Positions 29,301-35,403 of a stretch of 64,000 nucleotides of DNA are shown here, piece by piece. A program made the position numbers and the translations under genes. Location of the stretch: positions 3,078,476 through 3,142,475 of the forward strand of contig NC_051089.1 in the NCBI RefSeq assembly GCF_901709675.1, given 5' to 3'. Within the stretch, counting starts at the first letter, position 1, and each line of letters begins with the position of its first letter. This DNA is from Syngnathus acus (taxonomy: Eukaryota; Chordata; Actinopteri; Syngnathiformes; Syngnathidae). The notes beneath the pieces were generated by a model. That model did not search any database. It worked only from the letters and a program-made list of their open reading frames with translations, and was not told the DNA's origin.

Positions 29301-30338
29301 CGGGTCCAGCAGGGCAGGACCGTCCCCGGTGCTGCGGTGTCAAGCTGGTACTCATCTCCATGGCAGCAGGTAGCCATCGTCAATGTGACGGAGGCATGAT
29401 TAGAAGCTAAACAAAAGTCTGCTTCTTCTTGTTCCTCCAGTGCTCCGTGTCCTGCGGTGGGGGTGTCCAGACCCGCGGCGTCCAGTGTCTGCTTCAGGGA
29501 CGGGCGGCCAGCGGCTGCGTGGCCCACCAGCGACCAGTTGCTACCCGGGCCTGCAACACTCAGTTCTGCCCTCGAGCCGCCCCGCTGCCACAACACCACA
29601 ATCGTGTCACAGCCGTCGGGACCACAATAAGAGGTCAATTGCTTCCAAGTAAAAGTATTGTTGGGTCGACTTCACAGGTTCTCAAATTTTATGGGTTCAC
29701 AGACCTTTTACTGTGGAGAATTTTGTGTCTTCCTCCTAATCCTCAAGACAAACACCTCTAAACCATTGGCGGAGCTAGGCTTTTTTCCATGGGGGGGCAA
29801 GGGTATCTCGGATGTTTCGTGAAACAGAACAAAAAATGACAACCCCCCCAACATACTTCAGAAAACAATAATAAAAAAAATTCAAAAACATTAAGCAATA
29901 GTGGACAAAAACAAAGGCTGTTAATTAATTCCATCTATCCATTTTCCGTACCGCTTGTCCGTAAAACAAAACAAAAATGAAAACCTCCAAAATACTTCAG
30001 GAAAGGAATATATAAAAAAAATTCTGAAAATTAGGTAATAGTGGACAAAAACAAAGGCTGTTAATTGATCTCAACCATCCATTTTCTTGTCCCCACGGCT
30101 GTTAATTAATTGATTGTAAAAAATGTAATGGTCAGCGACAAAAATTACTTTGACCCGTCTACCCCGAAGTGTTTTTGTCTAATCTTTCAAACACTGAGGT
30201 GCCATTGTGTCCTCTGCAGGCGAGCCACCGTGCGTGGACCGCTTCAGCTGGTGCCACCTGGTCCCCCAGCACGGCGTCTGCGGCCACAAATTCTATGGAG
30301 ACCAGTGCTGTCGCTCTTGCACGGGCAGGAGGCTCTAG
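2052..30338 (+). CDS. adamts18: ADAMTS18, secreted zinc metalloprotease (complete, 23 exons, 1218 aa)
   Basis: Spliced model: join(2052..2157, 3889..4208, 8347..8608, 8700..8914, 9406..9489, 9642..9801, 10470..10575, 11159..11296, 11355..11508, 12866..12961, 13037..13185, 17161..17333, 18420..18550, 19750..19873, 19946..20190, 23789..23909, 24381..24507, 26455..26659, 28582..28773, 29063..29133, 29204..29369, 29441..29633, 30220..30338), 3657 nt including the stop. Seen: hydrophobic N terminus 4-30; basic RRSRR near 60; prodomain with cysteine switch C224; furin site RPKR259; catalytic domain with H413, E414, H417, H423, D424 and Met-turn M438; disintegrin-like region about 490-558; TSR1 from W569; Cys-rich about 640-740; spacer about 740-845; five more TSRs; PLAC 1180-1218. 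Known: the ADAMTS16/18 pair are matrix proteases, and ADAMTS18 acts in eye, lung and vessel development. ADAMTS18 is preferred over ADAMTS16 from residues in the catalytic, disintegrin and spacer exons. The exon 1/2 junction is the only uncertain part. Confidence 0.95.
2158..3888 (+). other. adamts18 intron 1
   Basis: Contains a short sequence resembling hAT-type inverted-repeat ends (about 2203-2290, with GGTCCTCAGACTTTT facing CCCCAGTTTGAGAACC). It also holds an ATTT microsatellite at about 2327-2381 and a pyrimidine tract with AG at 2465. A potential 20-nt exon 2466-2485 has good splice signals but the wrong phase. Nothing else is recognised. Confidence 0.7.
2327..2381. repeat. (ATTT)n microsatellite
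   Basis: Pure TTTA/ATTT tetranucleotide repeat of about 13 units inside intron 1. Confidence 0.95.
3889..4208 (+). CDS. adamts18: adamts18 exon 2: N-terminal prodomain
   Basis: Encodes residues 36-142, beginning [10 protein letters not shown] and ending ISTCSGL, as in the ADAMTS16/18 prodomain. A basic RRSRR motif near residue 60 is a probable first proprotein-convertase site, at the position where the human protein has a KKR motif. The acceptor used here follows a CTCTGCCCCACTCAG tract. Two earlier AGs (3846 and 3852) lie in the same frame. Using 3846, which follows a polyT tract, would add 14 mostly acidic residues. The donor is CTG/GTGAGT, phase 0. Confidence 0.88.
4209..8346 (+). other. 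adamts18 intron 2 (4.1 kb)
   Basis: The longest intron. It contains a poly-C run at about 4859-4872, several A and T homopolymers and CA/TG microsatellites near 7890-8005. No nested gene is supported; the open frames are short and compositionally unremarkable. Confidence 0.7.
8347..8608 (+). CDS. adamts18: adamts18 exon 3: prodomain with cysteine switch
   Basis: Residues 143-229. It opens with SGLIR and runs through LISPLPQ, the N-glycosylation sequon N167-Y-S and HHPHVVYKR. It ends at the HFCGRRK motif, whose C224 is the predicted cysteine switch that holds the zinc in the latent enzyme. The middle (about 185-215) is rich in D, H and Q and poorly conserved with the mammalian sequence as I recall it. 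The donor is CAAT/GTATGT, leaving one base that joins the next exon to give Tyr230. Confidence 0.93.
8700..8914 (+). CDS. adamts18: adamts18 exon 4: furin site and start of catalytic domain
   Basis: Residues 230-301. After an acidic linker comes GRPKR259, the main furin-type activation site, then [14 protein letters not shown], the characteristic start of the ADAMTS16/18 metalloprotease domain. N290-V-T is a potential N-glycosylation site. The acceptor CTGATAG lies at 8699; the donor after NMNM-type residues is ATG/GTCAGT, phase 0. The intron separating it from exon 3 is only 91 bp. Confidence 0.95.
8950..9040. mobile_element. hAT-like non-autonomous DNA transposon fragment (intron 4)
   Basis: The stretch GTCAAACCCAAGGCTCAGGG followed by a GGCCAGAT...GGCC and ATTTTATGTGGCCC pattern matches the widespread GTCAAAC..GGCCCGGGGGCC terminal region of vertebrate hAT-type elements. 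No second end or target duplication is seen, so it is a fragment. Confidence 0.5.
9406..9489 (+). CDS. adamts18: adamts18 exon 5: catalytic domain
   Basis: An 84-nt, phase 0-0 exon encoding residues 302-329 ([11 protein letters not shown] through [12 protein letters not shown]). The VVSL..LLEQ stretch matches ADAMTS18 rather than ADAMTS16, which reads differently here as I recall. The acceptor follows a TCTCCTCCAG tract and the donor is CCG/GTGAGT. Confidence 0.94.
9642..9801 (+). CDS. adamts18: adamts18 exon 6: catalytic domain
   Basis: Residues 330-382: [19 protein letters not shown], then [19 protein letters not shown] and the conserved cysteines of the metalloprotease fold. Acceptor CAATAG at 9641 has a weak pyrimidine tract. 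Donor CTGG/GTAAGG leaves one base, completing Gly383 in the next exon. Confidence 0.95.
10470..10575 (+). CDS. adamts18: adamts18 exon 7: first half of zinc-binding motif
   Basis: Residues 383-417 plus two bases of Asn418. It encodes [22 protein letters not shown] and the HES-GH part of the HExxHxxGxxHD zinc motif (H413, E414, H417). The intron splits codon 418 (AA/T), so the active site is assembled across exons 7 and 8. Donor AA/GTACGT. Confidence 0.96.
10576..11158 (+). other. adamts18 intron 7
   Basis: Contains degenerate tandem motifs of the CCCT..TTGAAACC type at about 10990-11145 (minus-strand version of the dispersed GGGTTTCAA repeat). Otherwise featureless. Confidence 0.6.
11159..11296 (+). 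CDS. adamts18: adamts18 exon 8: zinc motif second half and Met-turn
   Basis: Completes Asn418, then F-G420-M-I-H423-D424, finishing the zinc-binding consensus. Downstream EGNIM438SPT is the Met-turn of metzincins. It runs to codon 464, split GG/G, giving Gly464 where the mammalian sequence has Ser as I recall it. The acceptor follows a long T run and TATCAG; the donor is GG/GTAGGC. Confidence 0.95.
11355..11508 (+). CDS. adamts18: adamts18 exon 9: catalytic/disintegrin boundary
   Basis: Residues 465-515, including [20 protein letters not shown] and [13 protein letters not shown]. The KQ.GQYKYP..LPGQ.YDADTQC series is an ADAMTS18 signature compared with ADAMTS16. The exon starts only 58 bp after exon 8. 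Donor AAG/GTAACC, phase 0. Confidence 0.96.
11509..12865 (+). other. adamts18 intron 9
   Basis: Holds a degenerate minisatellite at about 12070-12465 made of AAACCCTAAC/TTGAAACC-like units. A GC-rich block at about 12480-12560 is followed by a candidate regulatory stretch near 12610-12665 (ATAATTAG, CATTAAAG). No exon evidence. Confidence 0.6.
12070..12465 (-). repeat. degenerate minisatellite, GGGTTTCAA family (minus orientation)
   Basis: About fifteen diverged copies of an approximately 20-25 bp unit containing CCCTAA or CCCTGT followed by TTGAAA, separated by variable AT-rich spacers. The reverse complement matches the AGGGTT..TTTCAA arrays at 48.6, 56.2, 57.3 and 58.1 kb. Confidence 0.65.
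12866..12961 (+). CDS. adamts18: adamts18 exon 10: disintegrin-like domain
   Basis: A 96-nt phase 0-0 exon, residues 516-547 ([19 protein letters not shown], then [13 protein letters not shown]). It contains the CxxLWC motif typical of the ADAMTS disintegrin-like domain. No RGD is present, as usual for this family. Donor ATG/GTGAGG. Confidence 0.95.
13037..13185 (+). CDS. adamts18: adamts18 exon 11: end of disintegrin-like domain and TSR1
   Basis: Residues 548-597. WCWRGQC548-554 ends the disintegrin-like module; the mammalian equivalent reads WCRQGQC as I recall. TSR1 starts at W569 with the WxxWxxW series (569, 572, 575), predicted C-mannosylation sites. It continues with CSRTCGGG, where T581 is the predicted O-fucose site. 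The acceptor GTACGTCAG has little pyrimidine tract. Donor CG/GTAAAC, phase 2. Confidence 0.92.
13186..17160 (+). other. adamts18 intron 11 (4.0 kb)
   Basis: Contains a CA microsatellite (13317-13353) and CTAG/GATA-rich palindromic tetranucleotides (about 14312-14352). Non-repetitive stretches at about 14990-15200 and 15400-15830, rich in TAAT-type motifs, could be regulatory. No nested gene recognised. Confidence 0.6.
17161..17333 (+). CDS. adamts18: adamts18 exon 12: end of TSR1, start of Cys-rich domain
   Basis: Residues 597-654. Starts with the last base of Arg597, continues [14 protein letters not shown] (end of TSR1), then [19 protein letters not shown] and YYKWKPYTK, the conserved opening of the cysteine-rich domain. 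Acceptor TTTTCCAG, donor ACG/GTAATG (phase 1). It is separated from exon 11 by a 3975-bp intron, one of the longest in the gene. Confidence 0.95.
17334..18419 (+). other. adamts18 intron 12 with long antisense open frame
   Basis: Starts with a TTTA/ATT-rich tract (17371-17458). The minus strand is open for 233 codons from 18125 to 17424, unusually long here. Its 3' third reads like protein (see findings). No splice partner or known family is recognised, so I do not call a gene. Confidence 0.5.
18420..18550 (+). CDS. adamts18: adamts18 exon 13: Cys-rich domain
   Basis: Residues 655-698: [19 protein letters not shown], then KVKDGTSC and DVCIDGVCE, all strongly conserved in ADAMTS16/18 cysteine-rich domains. 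Acceptor CGTTACAG, donor GAG/GTACTT, ending in phase 0. Confidence 0.96.
18551..19749 (+). other. adamts18 intron 13
   Basis: AT-rich sequence with short A and T runs. A small patch of TTTCAAAACTCTAACC-type sequence lies near 19252-19290. No gene or complete mobile element recognised. Confidence 0.6.
19750..19873 (+). CDS. adamts18: adamts18 exon 14: Cys-rich to spacer junction
   Basis: Residues 699-739: [34 protein letters not shown] and LQHRAN. The GCD.xLGS and CGVCxGxxSTC motifs close the Cys-rich domain. An NST sequon lies within. The acceptor follows a CT-rich tract ending GTGTGCAG. Donor ACG/GTAAGT, phase 1. The next intron is only 72 bp. Confidence 0.95.
19946..20190 (+). CDS. adamts18: adamts18 exon 15: spacer domain
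   Basis: Residues 740-821: [57 protein letters not shown] and [10 protein letters not shown]. This is the cysteine-free, beta-sheet-rich spacer used for substrate and matrix binding in ADAMTS proteins. The NET sequon is conserved. Donor GAA/GTAAGC, phase 0; a 3598-bp intron follows. Confidence 0.96.
20191..23788 (+). other. adamts18 intron 15 (3.6 kb)
   Basis: Contains a palindromic short transposon at 20311-20489, T/A-rich sequence at 21310-21420 and an AAAT/AAAC-rich tract at about 23460-23640. The rest is unique-looking without exon evidence. Confidence 0.6.
20311..20489. mobile_element. short palindromic transposon (GAAGCTTCA family), copy 1
   Basis: Ends are imperfect inverted repeats: AAAATGAGGCTTCAAGG...TTTCATGAAGCAGTTGTATT on the left and AATACAACTGGTTCATGAAG...TTGAAGCTTCATTTTCCC on the right. 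Related sequence recurs at 39692-39890, 41550-41600 and 45825-46015. The family looks like a non-autonomous hAT-type foldback element. The centre carries two inverted CTCF-like cores (near 20363-20376 and 20417-20435). Confidence 0.7.
23789..23909 (+). CDS. adamts18: adamts18 exon 16: end of spacer, start of TSR2
   Basis: Residues 822-861: [18 protein letters not shown], a short basic linker, then [17 protein letters not shown], the start of TSR2. The CSAPC motif carries Pro858 where the O-fucosylation consensus CxxS/TC needs Ser or Thr. Acceptor TCTTCTAG; donor GAG/GTGAAT, phase 1. Confidence 0.94.
23910..24380 (+). other. adamts18 intron 16
   Basis: Mostly unique sequence with a poly-C run near 24154 and AT-rich 3' half. 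No mobile element or exon recognised. Confidence 0.6.
24381..24507 (+). CDS. adamts18: adamts18 exon 17: TSR2
   Basis: Residues 862-903: [20 protein letters not shown], then MCNPLTRP and LCNTQPCPA, supplying the remaining TSR2 cysteines and an NAT sequon at N879. Acceptor CCCCTCAG. Donor TTA/GTAAGT leaves two bases, joining the next exon to give Tyr904. Confidence 0.95.
24508..26454 (+). other. adamts18 intron 17
   Basis: Contains a TG-rich start, an AT palindromic patch at 24800-24835, a GC-rich unique block (about 24895-25330) and a tRNA-derived SINE at 25507-25832. The GC-rich block has open frames on both strands but no recognisable product. Confidence 0.6.
25507..25832 (-). mobile_element. 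tRNA-derived SINE, minus orientation
   Basis: On the minus strand from about 25832 the sequence begins with a tRNA-like head. It carries a box A (GGCCTAGTGGTAGAG) and, about 40 bp on, a box B (GGGTTCAAACCCCGG), the internal RNA polymerase III promoter. The body contains the AAATTTCACCACACCCAGG-type sequence common in fish genomes, and it ends in a simple tail of ATTAAAG-like repeats at 25507-25530. Confidence 0.8.
26455..26659 (+). CDS. adamts18: adamts18 exon 18: TSR3 and lead-in to TSR4
   Basis: Residues 904-972: [34 protein letters not shown] and [10 protein letters not shown] form TSR3 with an intact CSRSC O-fucose consensus. WNAGAWSQ opens TSR4. The reading frame is open for over 300 bp upstream of the acceptor, but the CTCTCTTCCAG acceptor and homology mark the true start. 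Donor CAG/GTAATG, phase 0. Confidence 0.95.
26660..28581 (+). other. adamts18 intron 18
   Basis: AT-rich with many A and T homopolymers (for example 27544-27558 and 27788-27804). No mobile element with clear ends and no exon evidence. Confidence 0.6.
28582..28773 (+). CDS. adamts18: adamts18 exon 19: TSR4
   Basis: Residues 973-1036: [38 protein letters not shown], then TPTSWGE leading into TSR5. The O-fucose consensus CSKSC is intact. Exon phase 0-0, so this repeat is a symmetric module. Acceptor TTCACCCACAG, donor GAG/GTGAGA. Confidence 0.95.
29063..29133 (+). CDS. adamts18: adamts18 exon 20: first part of TSR5
   Basis: A 71-nt exon, residues 1037-1059 plus two bases: [16 protein letters not shown], then GEKDIQG. 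The acceptor follows GTTTTGTTTTAG. Donor AGG/GTAAGA, phase 2. The intron to the next exon is only 70 bp. Confidence 0.93.
29204..29369 (+). CDS. adamts18: adamts18 exon 21: rest of TSR5, lead-in to TSR6
   Basis: Residues 1060-1115: [28 protein letters not shown], a linker, then [10 protein letters not shown] before TSR6. The spacing of RRC and CDRGPC matches ADAMTS18. Acceptor TCCGTTTGCAG, donor CAG/GTAGCC, phase 0. The following intron is only 71 bp. Confidence 0.94.
29441..29633 (+). CDS. adamts18: adamts18 exon 22: TSR6
   Basis: Residues 1116-1179: [38 protein letters not shown] and a low-complexity linker. The frame stays open past the end, but the donor GAG/GTCAAT leaves the single base needed to join the PLAC exon. 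That donor is weak by consensus. Confidence 0.92.
29634..30219 (+). other. adamts18 intron 22 with direct duplication
   Basis: Carries two diverged tandem copies of about 140 bp (roughly 29828-29948 and 29968-30085), both containing TGGACAAAAACAAAGGCTG and ending in ATCCATTTTC-like sequence. The CCATTTTC...CCGCTT tail is of a type common in fish retroposons. No exon. Confidence 0.65.
30220..30338 (+). CDS. adamts18: adamts18 exon 23: PLAC domain and stop
   Basis: Residues 1180-1218: [29 protein letters not shown] and SCTGRRL, then TAG at 30336-30338. The six-cysteine PLAC (protease and lacunin) module is the normal C terminus of this subfamily, so the protein is complete. Acceptor GTCCTCTGCAG. 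Confidence 0.96.
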
Positions 30339-30900
30339 AGCTCCCCCTACTGAAGAAGGAAAAGAACCCGAAACCCTCCCCTCCCTTGAGACTTTTAGAA
30401 CTCTCCGAACACATAAAACTGCACCGGACAGACTGTGTTTGTTCTTCCTGGAGTACTTGACCAATGAACTGAGTGAAGAAGTAAGACGAGAAAATCAAGC
30501 AACTGGAAAAGTAACATTTACTGTCTGTGGGACATTTGAGTGCTCCTCCTTTTGTTGTTTATTAGCTCGCCTGTTTCGTGTGTATTTCAAGGATCCGATG
30601 CCTTTATTTATTGCTCATGATGTTGCATTATGTTGTGCAGTGGATCTGTGATGTGTAACTCACCCACTATGGACGTTCTCCACGTGATGACATTTTGTAT
30701 TTTTTTAATTTTCATGATTTCTTTTTTTTTTTTTTAATGAAGCATTAATAGCATTTAATGCACTTGTCCTGGTCCTCTTTTTCTGTTTCCCGCTGCTGAT
30801 GCTCCTCCACCAGGACCTTCCATGCGTGTTGACACGGTGGCAGACTTGCTTTTGTGTATCGCTCTGCTAATAATACAGCTTGATCAAGAAAACACCTCTG
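30339..30900 (+). other. adamts18 3' UTR (end inferred)
   Basis: Sequence after the stop codon. A variant poly(A) signal AATACA at 30872-30877 is followed within about 30 bp by a T/GT-rich stretch, making cleavage near 30890-30900 plausible. No canonical AATAAA lies closer to the stop, so the end is a guess. Confidence 0.4.
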
Positions 30901-32466
30901 TTGATTTTGATTGTTATTCTTTCAAACTTGACTTGATTGTTAAATTTAGTGACTGATCATCGTTGATTTTTAACTTGGGGGCCAAAGTAAGGCTTGACTG
31001 ATACATAAAGGTTGCTGAATTATTTAAAAAAAAATATTATATATATATAGTATATATATTTTTTACTAAACTACAAATTATATAAATATATAAATGTAAA
31101 TATTATATACTTTTTTATAAATGATAAATATTTTATAAGTGGTACACATATTCCTGACAAGATTCGAGTCCACCTTAGCCCTGCCCCAGCGCCAACTTTA
31201 ATTTCCACCATCAAGCAGACGTTAGCCTTCCCATTGATCATCAGCGAGCATGTGCTGAATGCTAACACGTAAGACTAATAGCTGCTGTCTGTTTGCATGG
31301 ACAGAAATCAAGTGTGGAACAGGGAGCACGATGTCCACACCACCTCTGTCCAATTTATCCAATCCAAAATGGAACCTGTCACCCTTAATCCCCTCCACCT
31401 CGCCTGATCGATGCAGCTATTTCTGCTCTGTATTTTCACATTTTCTCTCGCTTCATCTGAGGGCCTGGTTGTTATTTTCCCACCAGCCTGTCAACCCTGC
31501 TCGCCCCCCCCTCCCTCGTAGCCTAAGGCGCTCGTTTGTGTGCGCAGTGAACCCTGATAGGACCCCCTCAACCACTGTCAGTGGACCTGATCACATCTTA
31601 AGAGAGTCCCATCATCCTGCCTTTCAAATATCCATCTCTCTATTCCTCCAAAGGCTTTACTGCACAAGCTGTCATATTTCAGCGGCGGTGTTTGCTGAGA
31701 ACCTGCGCGAAGGCGAAACACATCTTTGGCCTTTTCTAACCCCGTCGTATAATCCGACCTTAACCCAACTCTGAACCTAAAATAATCCCAATGGGGCCTT
31801 AACTGACATTAGACATTGTGCATATTTTCCCTCTCAAATGAGAAAGTACAATTTCAGAGGACACTTGTTCCTTCAAAGCGTTTTCTCGTGCCTGCGGAGC
31901 TTTTAGATGTGAAAAAGATGAGCACCACCCCTTCGCATCAGATCCGGCCTGATTAACGGCTCAAACGACAAGCGACGGCTCTCGGCATGGCGGTGGGTCT
32001 TTGTGCCTGCGTCGCCGCCGGAATGATTTAAAAAGGCTGCAGTAAAAAGAAGACCTGTGGAGATCAGCCGAGCCGACGAAGCCTATAGCCCATTAGCCTC
32101 TTCACTCCTATCGATCTGCGTGTTTGTTACAGCGTCTTGTCCTTCTCCACCTTCCCGTCACCTTGTCTGTCTCATTACCTCCCACGGCCTTTTGTAAACT
32201 CTGAAAAGTTTTCACTTGATGGCTTGGAAAAGTCTTTCACTCATTTACATGTTTATTATGATTTAGCGGTTTCTTGCTTGGCTCATGCTGCAGACAGATA
32301 TGGGTTTCTTGGTGGAGGTAAAAAGGAATATACAATTATATACACTAAGGGTATCAAAATAATTTTTGTCACGGGCCGCATTGTAGTCATTTGGGGTGTC
32401 AATCAAATCGACTGGGCAAACTTGTCACGTGACCAGAACGAGCGTCTTGACCTGAATTAATTAATT
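30901..32466. other. intergenic, no gene seen
   Basis: An AT-rich TATA-type tract lies at about 31030-31130. The rest is unique-looking, including a CT-rich block at 31430-31560 and a region near 32350-32420 that weakly resembles hAT ends (GTATCAAAATAATTTTTGTC then GGGCCGC). No exon evidence. Confidence 0.6.
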
Positions 32467-32592
32467 ACTAACTAACCCCAACCCTAGGCCCAACCCTAAC
32501 CCTAAACCTAGCTCTAACCCTGACCCCAACCCTAACCCCAGCCCTAACCCCAGCCCTAACCCCAACCCTAATCCTAGCCCTAACCCTAACTT
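32467..32592. repeat. short telomere-like CCCTAA-type array (left)
   Basis: About 20 degenerate hexamers (CCCTAA, CCCCAA, CCCCAG, CCTAG variants) on the + strand. It directly abuts the left arm of the large palindrome. The variants are the same set seen in the large array at 35404-36735. Confidence 0.9.
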
Positions 32593-32617
32593 CTGATCGG
32601 GTCACTTGTGAGTTGTC

Positions 32618-33110
32618 CATAAAACCATATATGTATTTTCCATGGCATGCAAGTGAGGTTTCCATAGGGTAGTGGTTAGTTCTCTGGGCCCTCACCACAG
32701 CTACCTGAGTTCAAATCCCAGTGGTACCTAAAATATTTTATCAAGGAGAGATTTGCAAGTTGCTTGTGTGTTGCCCCATAAAACCATATACGTATTTTCC
32801 ATGCCATACAAGCGAGGTTTCCATAGTGTAGTGGTCAGTGCTCTGCGCTCTCACCGCAGCGACCCGAGTTCAAATCCCAGTGGTACCTAAAATATTTTAT
32901 CATGGAAAAATTTGCATGTTGCTCGTGTGTTGCCCCATAAAACCATATATGTATTTTCCATGCCATAGAAGTGAGGTTTCCATAGGGTAGTGGTCAGTGC
33001 TCTGCGCTCTCACCACAGCGACGTGAGTTCAAATCCCAGTGGCACCTAAAATATTTTATCATGGAAAAATTTGCCAGTTGCTCGTGGGTTCCCCCATAAA
33101 ACCATATACT
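32618..33110 (+). repeat. tandem 159-bp units with tRNA-Glu-like sequence, + orientation (3 copies)
   Basis: tRNA-like segments lie at 32658-32728, 32817-32887 and 32976-33046, spaced exactly 159 bp. The second has a box A (TAGTGTAGTGG), a perfect 5-bp anticodon stem CTGCG/CGCAG around a CTC anticodon loop (CTCTCAC), and a box B (AGTTCAAATCC). Acceptor and T stems have mismatches, so they are tRNA-like repeats or pseudogenes and not functional tRNAs. Confidence 0.85.
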
Positions 33111-33271
33111 TAAGCTTTGGCCATGATTTTTCCCTAATGAACTGGCCTGTTATTAGTTACACCTAAAAATGGCGGTGTACCTAATGGAGTGTCCGAGTGA
33201 TGTCACAGATCAACCAGCCAATCAGAAAGTGGGGGCGAGGGCGGGTGTGGCACTTTTCACTTAAACCAGGG

Positions 33272-34260
33272 GTGTCGACCGCCAGTCCTCGAGGGGCCGC
33301 GTTCCAATATGTTTTCCAAGTTACCCTCGTTAAACACACCTGCGTGAAAAGTTTTTGGTCATTTTCACGTTCTGCAGGAGCTAAAACTTTTCACGCAGGT
33401 GCACTTAACGAGGGAATCACACAGACACTCCATTAGGTACATCGCCATTTTCAAGTGTACCTCATAATAGGCCACTTTATTAGGGAAATATCATGGTCAA
33501 AGGTCACAGGTGTCAAGCTCTAGTCCTCAGGGCCGCATTCCAACATGTTTTCCAAGTGACCCTCGTTAAACGCACCTGCGTGAAAAGTTTTAGCTTCTTT
33601 CACGTTCTGCAGGAGCTAAAACTTTTCACGCAGGTGCACTTAACGAGGGAATCACACAGACACTCCATTAGGTACATCGCCATTTTCAAGTGTACCTCAT
33701 AATAGGCCACTTTATTAGGGAAATATCATGGTCAAAGGTCACAGGTGTCAAGCTCTAGTCCTCAGGGCCGCATTCCAACATGTTTTCCAAGTGACCCTCG
33801 TTAAACGCACCTGCGTGAAAAGTTTTAGCTTCTTTCACGTTCTGCAGGAGCTAAAACTTTTCACGCAGGTGCACTTAACGAGGGAATTACACAGACACTC
33901 CATTAGGTACATCGCCATTTTCAAGTGTACCTCATAATAGGCCACTTTATTAGGGAAATATCATGGTCAAAGGTCACAGGTGTCAAGCTCTAGTCCTCAG
34001 GGCCGCATTCCAACATGTTTTCCAAGTGACCCTCGTTAAACGCACCTGCGTGAAAAGTTTTAGCTTCTTTCACGTTCTGCAGGAGCTAAAACTTTTCACG
34101 CAGGTGCACTTAACGAGGGAATCACACGGACACTCCATTAGGTACACCGCCATTTTCAAGTGTACCTCATAATAGGCCACTTTATTAGGGAAATATCATG
34201 GTCAAAGGTCACAGGTGTCAAGCTCTAGTCCTCAGGGCCGCATTCCAACATGTTTTCCAA
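33272..34260. repeat. 235-bp tandem array with internal hairpin
   Basis: Four or so head-to-tail copies; the same bases recur at 33493, 33728, 33963 and 34198 (period 235). Each copy starts with CAGG(G)GTGTC..., resembling a hAT end. Each contains an inverted repeat of about 30 bp: CTCGTTAA.CGCACCTGCGTG facing CACGCAGGTGCACTTAACGA around a loop with GTTCTGCAGGAGC. Copies two to four are nearly identical, implying recent amplification. Confidence 0.92.
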
Positions 34261-34565
34261 GATTCCCTCGTTAAGTGCACCTGCGTGAAAAGTTTTAGCT
34301 CCTGCAGAACGTGAAAATGACCAAAAACTTTTCACGTAGGTGTGTTTAACGAGGGTAACTTGGAAAACATATTGGAACGCGGCCCCTCGAGGACTGGAGG
34401 TCGACACCCCTGGTTTAAGTGAAAAGTGCCACACCCGCCCTCACCCCCACTTTCTGATTGGCTGGTTGATCTGTGACATCACTCGGACACTCCATTAGGT
34501 ACACCGCCGTTTTCAGGTGTAACTAATAACAGGCCAGTTCATTAGGGAAAAGTCATGGCCAAAGC

Positions 34566-35380
34566 TTACGTCTATGGTTTTATGGCACGAGCAACTGGCA
34601 AATTCTTCCATGATAAAAGATTTCAGGTGCCACTGGGATTTGAACTCGGGTCACTGTGGTGAGAGCGCAGAGTACTGACCACTACACTATGGAAACCTCG
34701 CTTGTATGGCATGGAAAATACGTATATGGTTTTATGGGGCAACACACGAGCAACTTGCAAATCTTTCCATGATAAAATATTTGAGGTACCACTGGGCTTT
34801 GAACTCGGGTTGCTGTGGTGAGAGCGCAGAGCACTGACCACTAAACTATGGAAACCTCACTTGTATGGCATGGAAAATACGTATATGGTTTAATGGGGCA
34901 ACACACGAGCAACTTGCAAATCTTTCGTTGATAAAATATTTGAGGTACCACTGGGATTTGAACTCGGGTTGCTGTGGTGAGAGCGCAGAGCACTGACCAC
35001 TACACTATGGAAACCTCACTTGTATGGCATGGAAAATACGTATATGGTTTTATGGGGCAACACACGAGCAACTTGCAAATCTTTCGTTGATAAAATATTT
35101 GAGGTACCACTGGGATTTGAACTCGGGTTGCTGTGGTGAGAGCGCAGAGCACTGACCACTACACTATGGAAACCTCACTTGTGTGACATGGAAAATACGT
35201 ATATGGTTTAATGGGGCAACACTCGAGCAACTTGCAAATCTCTCCATGATAAAATATTTTAGGTACCACTGGGATTTGAACTCGGGTCACTGTGGTGAGA
35301 GCCCAGAGCACTAACCACTACCCTATGGAAACCTCACTTCTATGGCATGGAAAATACGTATATGGTTTTATGGACAACTC
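34566..35380 (-). repeat. tandem 159-bp units with tRNA-Glu-like sequence, - orientation (5 copies)
   Basis: tRNA-like segments on the minus strand at 34626-34696, 34785-34855, 34944-35014, 35103-35173 and 35262-35332, each 159 bp apart. They keep the CTC anticodon loop and box B. The spacer in every unit carries CATGGAAAATACGTATATGG and GCAACACACGAGCAACTTG. Same family as the plus-strand set, inverted. Confidence 0.88.
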
Positions 35381-35403
35381 ACAAGTGAGTAGATCAGTGG
35401 TCC

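Larger units (their letters stand above)
32593..35397. repeat. large imperfect palindrome
   Basis: Left arm 32593-33425 and right arm about 34245-35397 are reverse complements. Both start outside with GATC next to CACTTGTGAGTTGTCCAT or its complement, then tandem 159-bp units, then GGCCATGATTTTTCCCTAATG and a hAT-like end (CAGGGGTGTCGACC). The right arm is longer by about 320 bp, which is two extra 159-bp units (five against three). The spacer between the arms is the 235-bp tandem array. Confidence 0.85.

Noticed and set aside
2052-30338. Assignment to ADAMTS16 instead of ADAMTS18
   Set aside because: Diagnostic stretches ([58 protein letters not shown]) agree with ADAMTS18 as I recall both paralogues; a full alignment would settle it.
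32658-33046. Functional tRNA-Glu genes
   Set aside because: Anticodon arm and promoter boxes are good, but acceptor and T stems have several mismatches and the sequence is part of a 159-bp tandem repeat.
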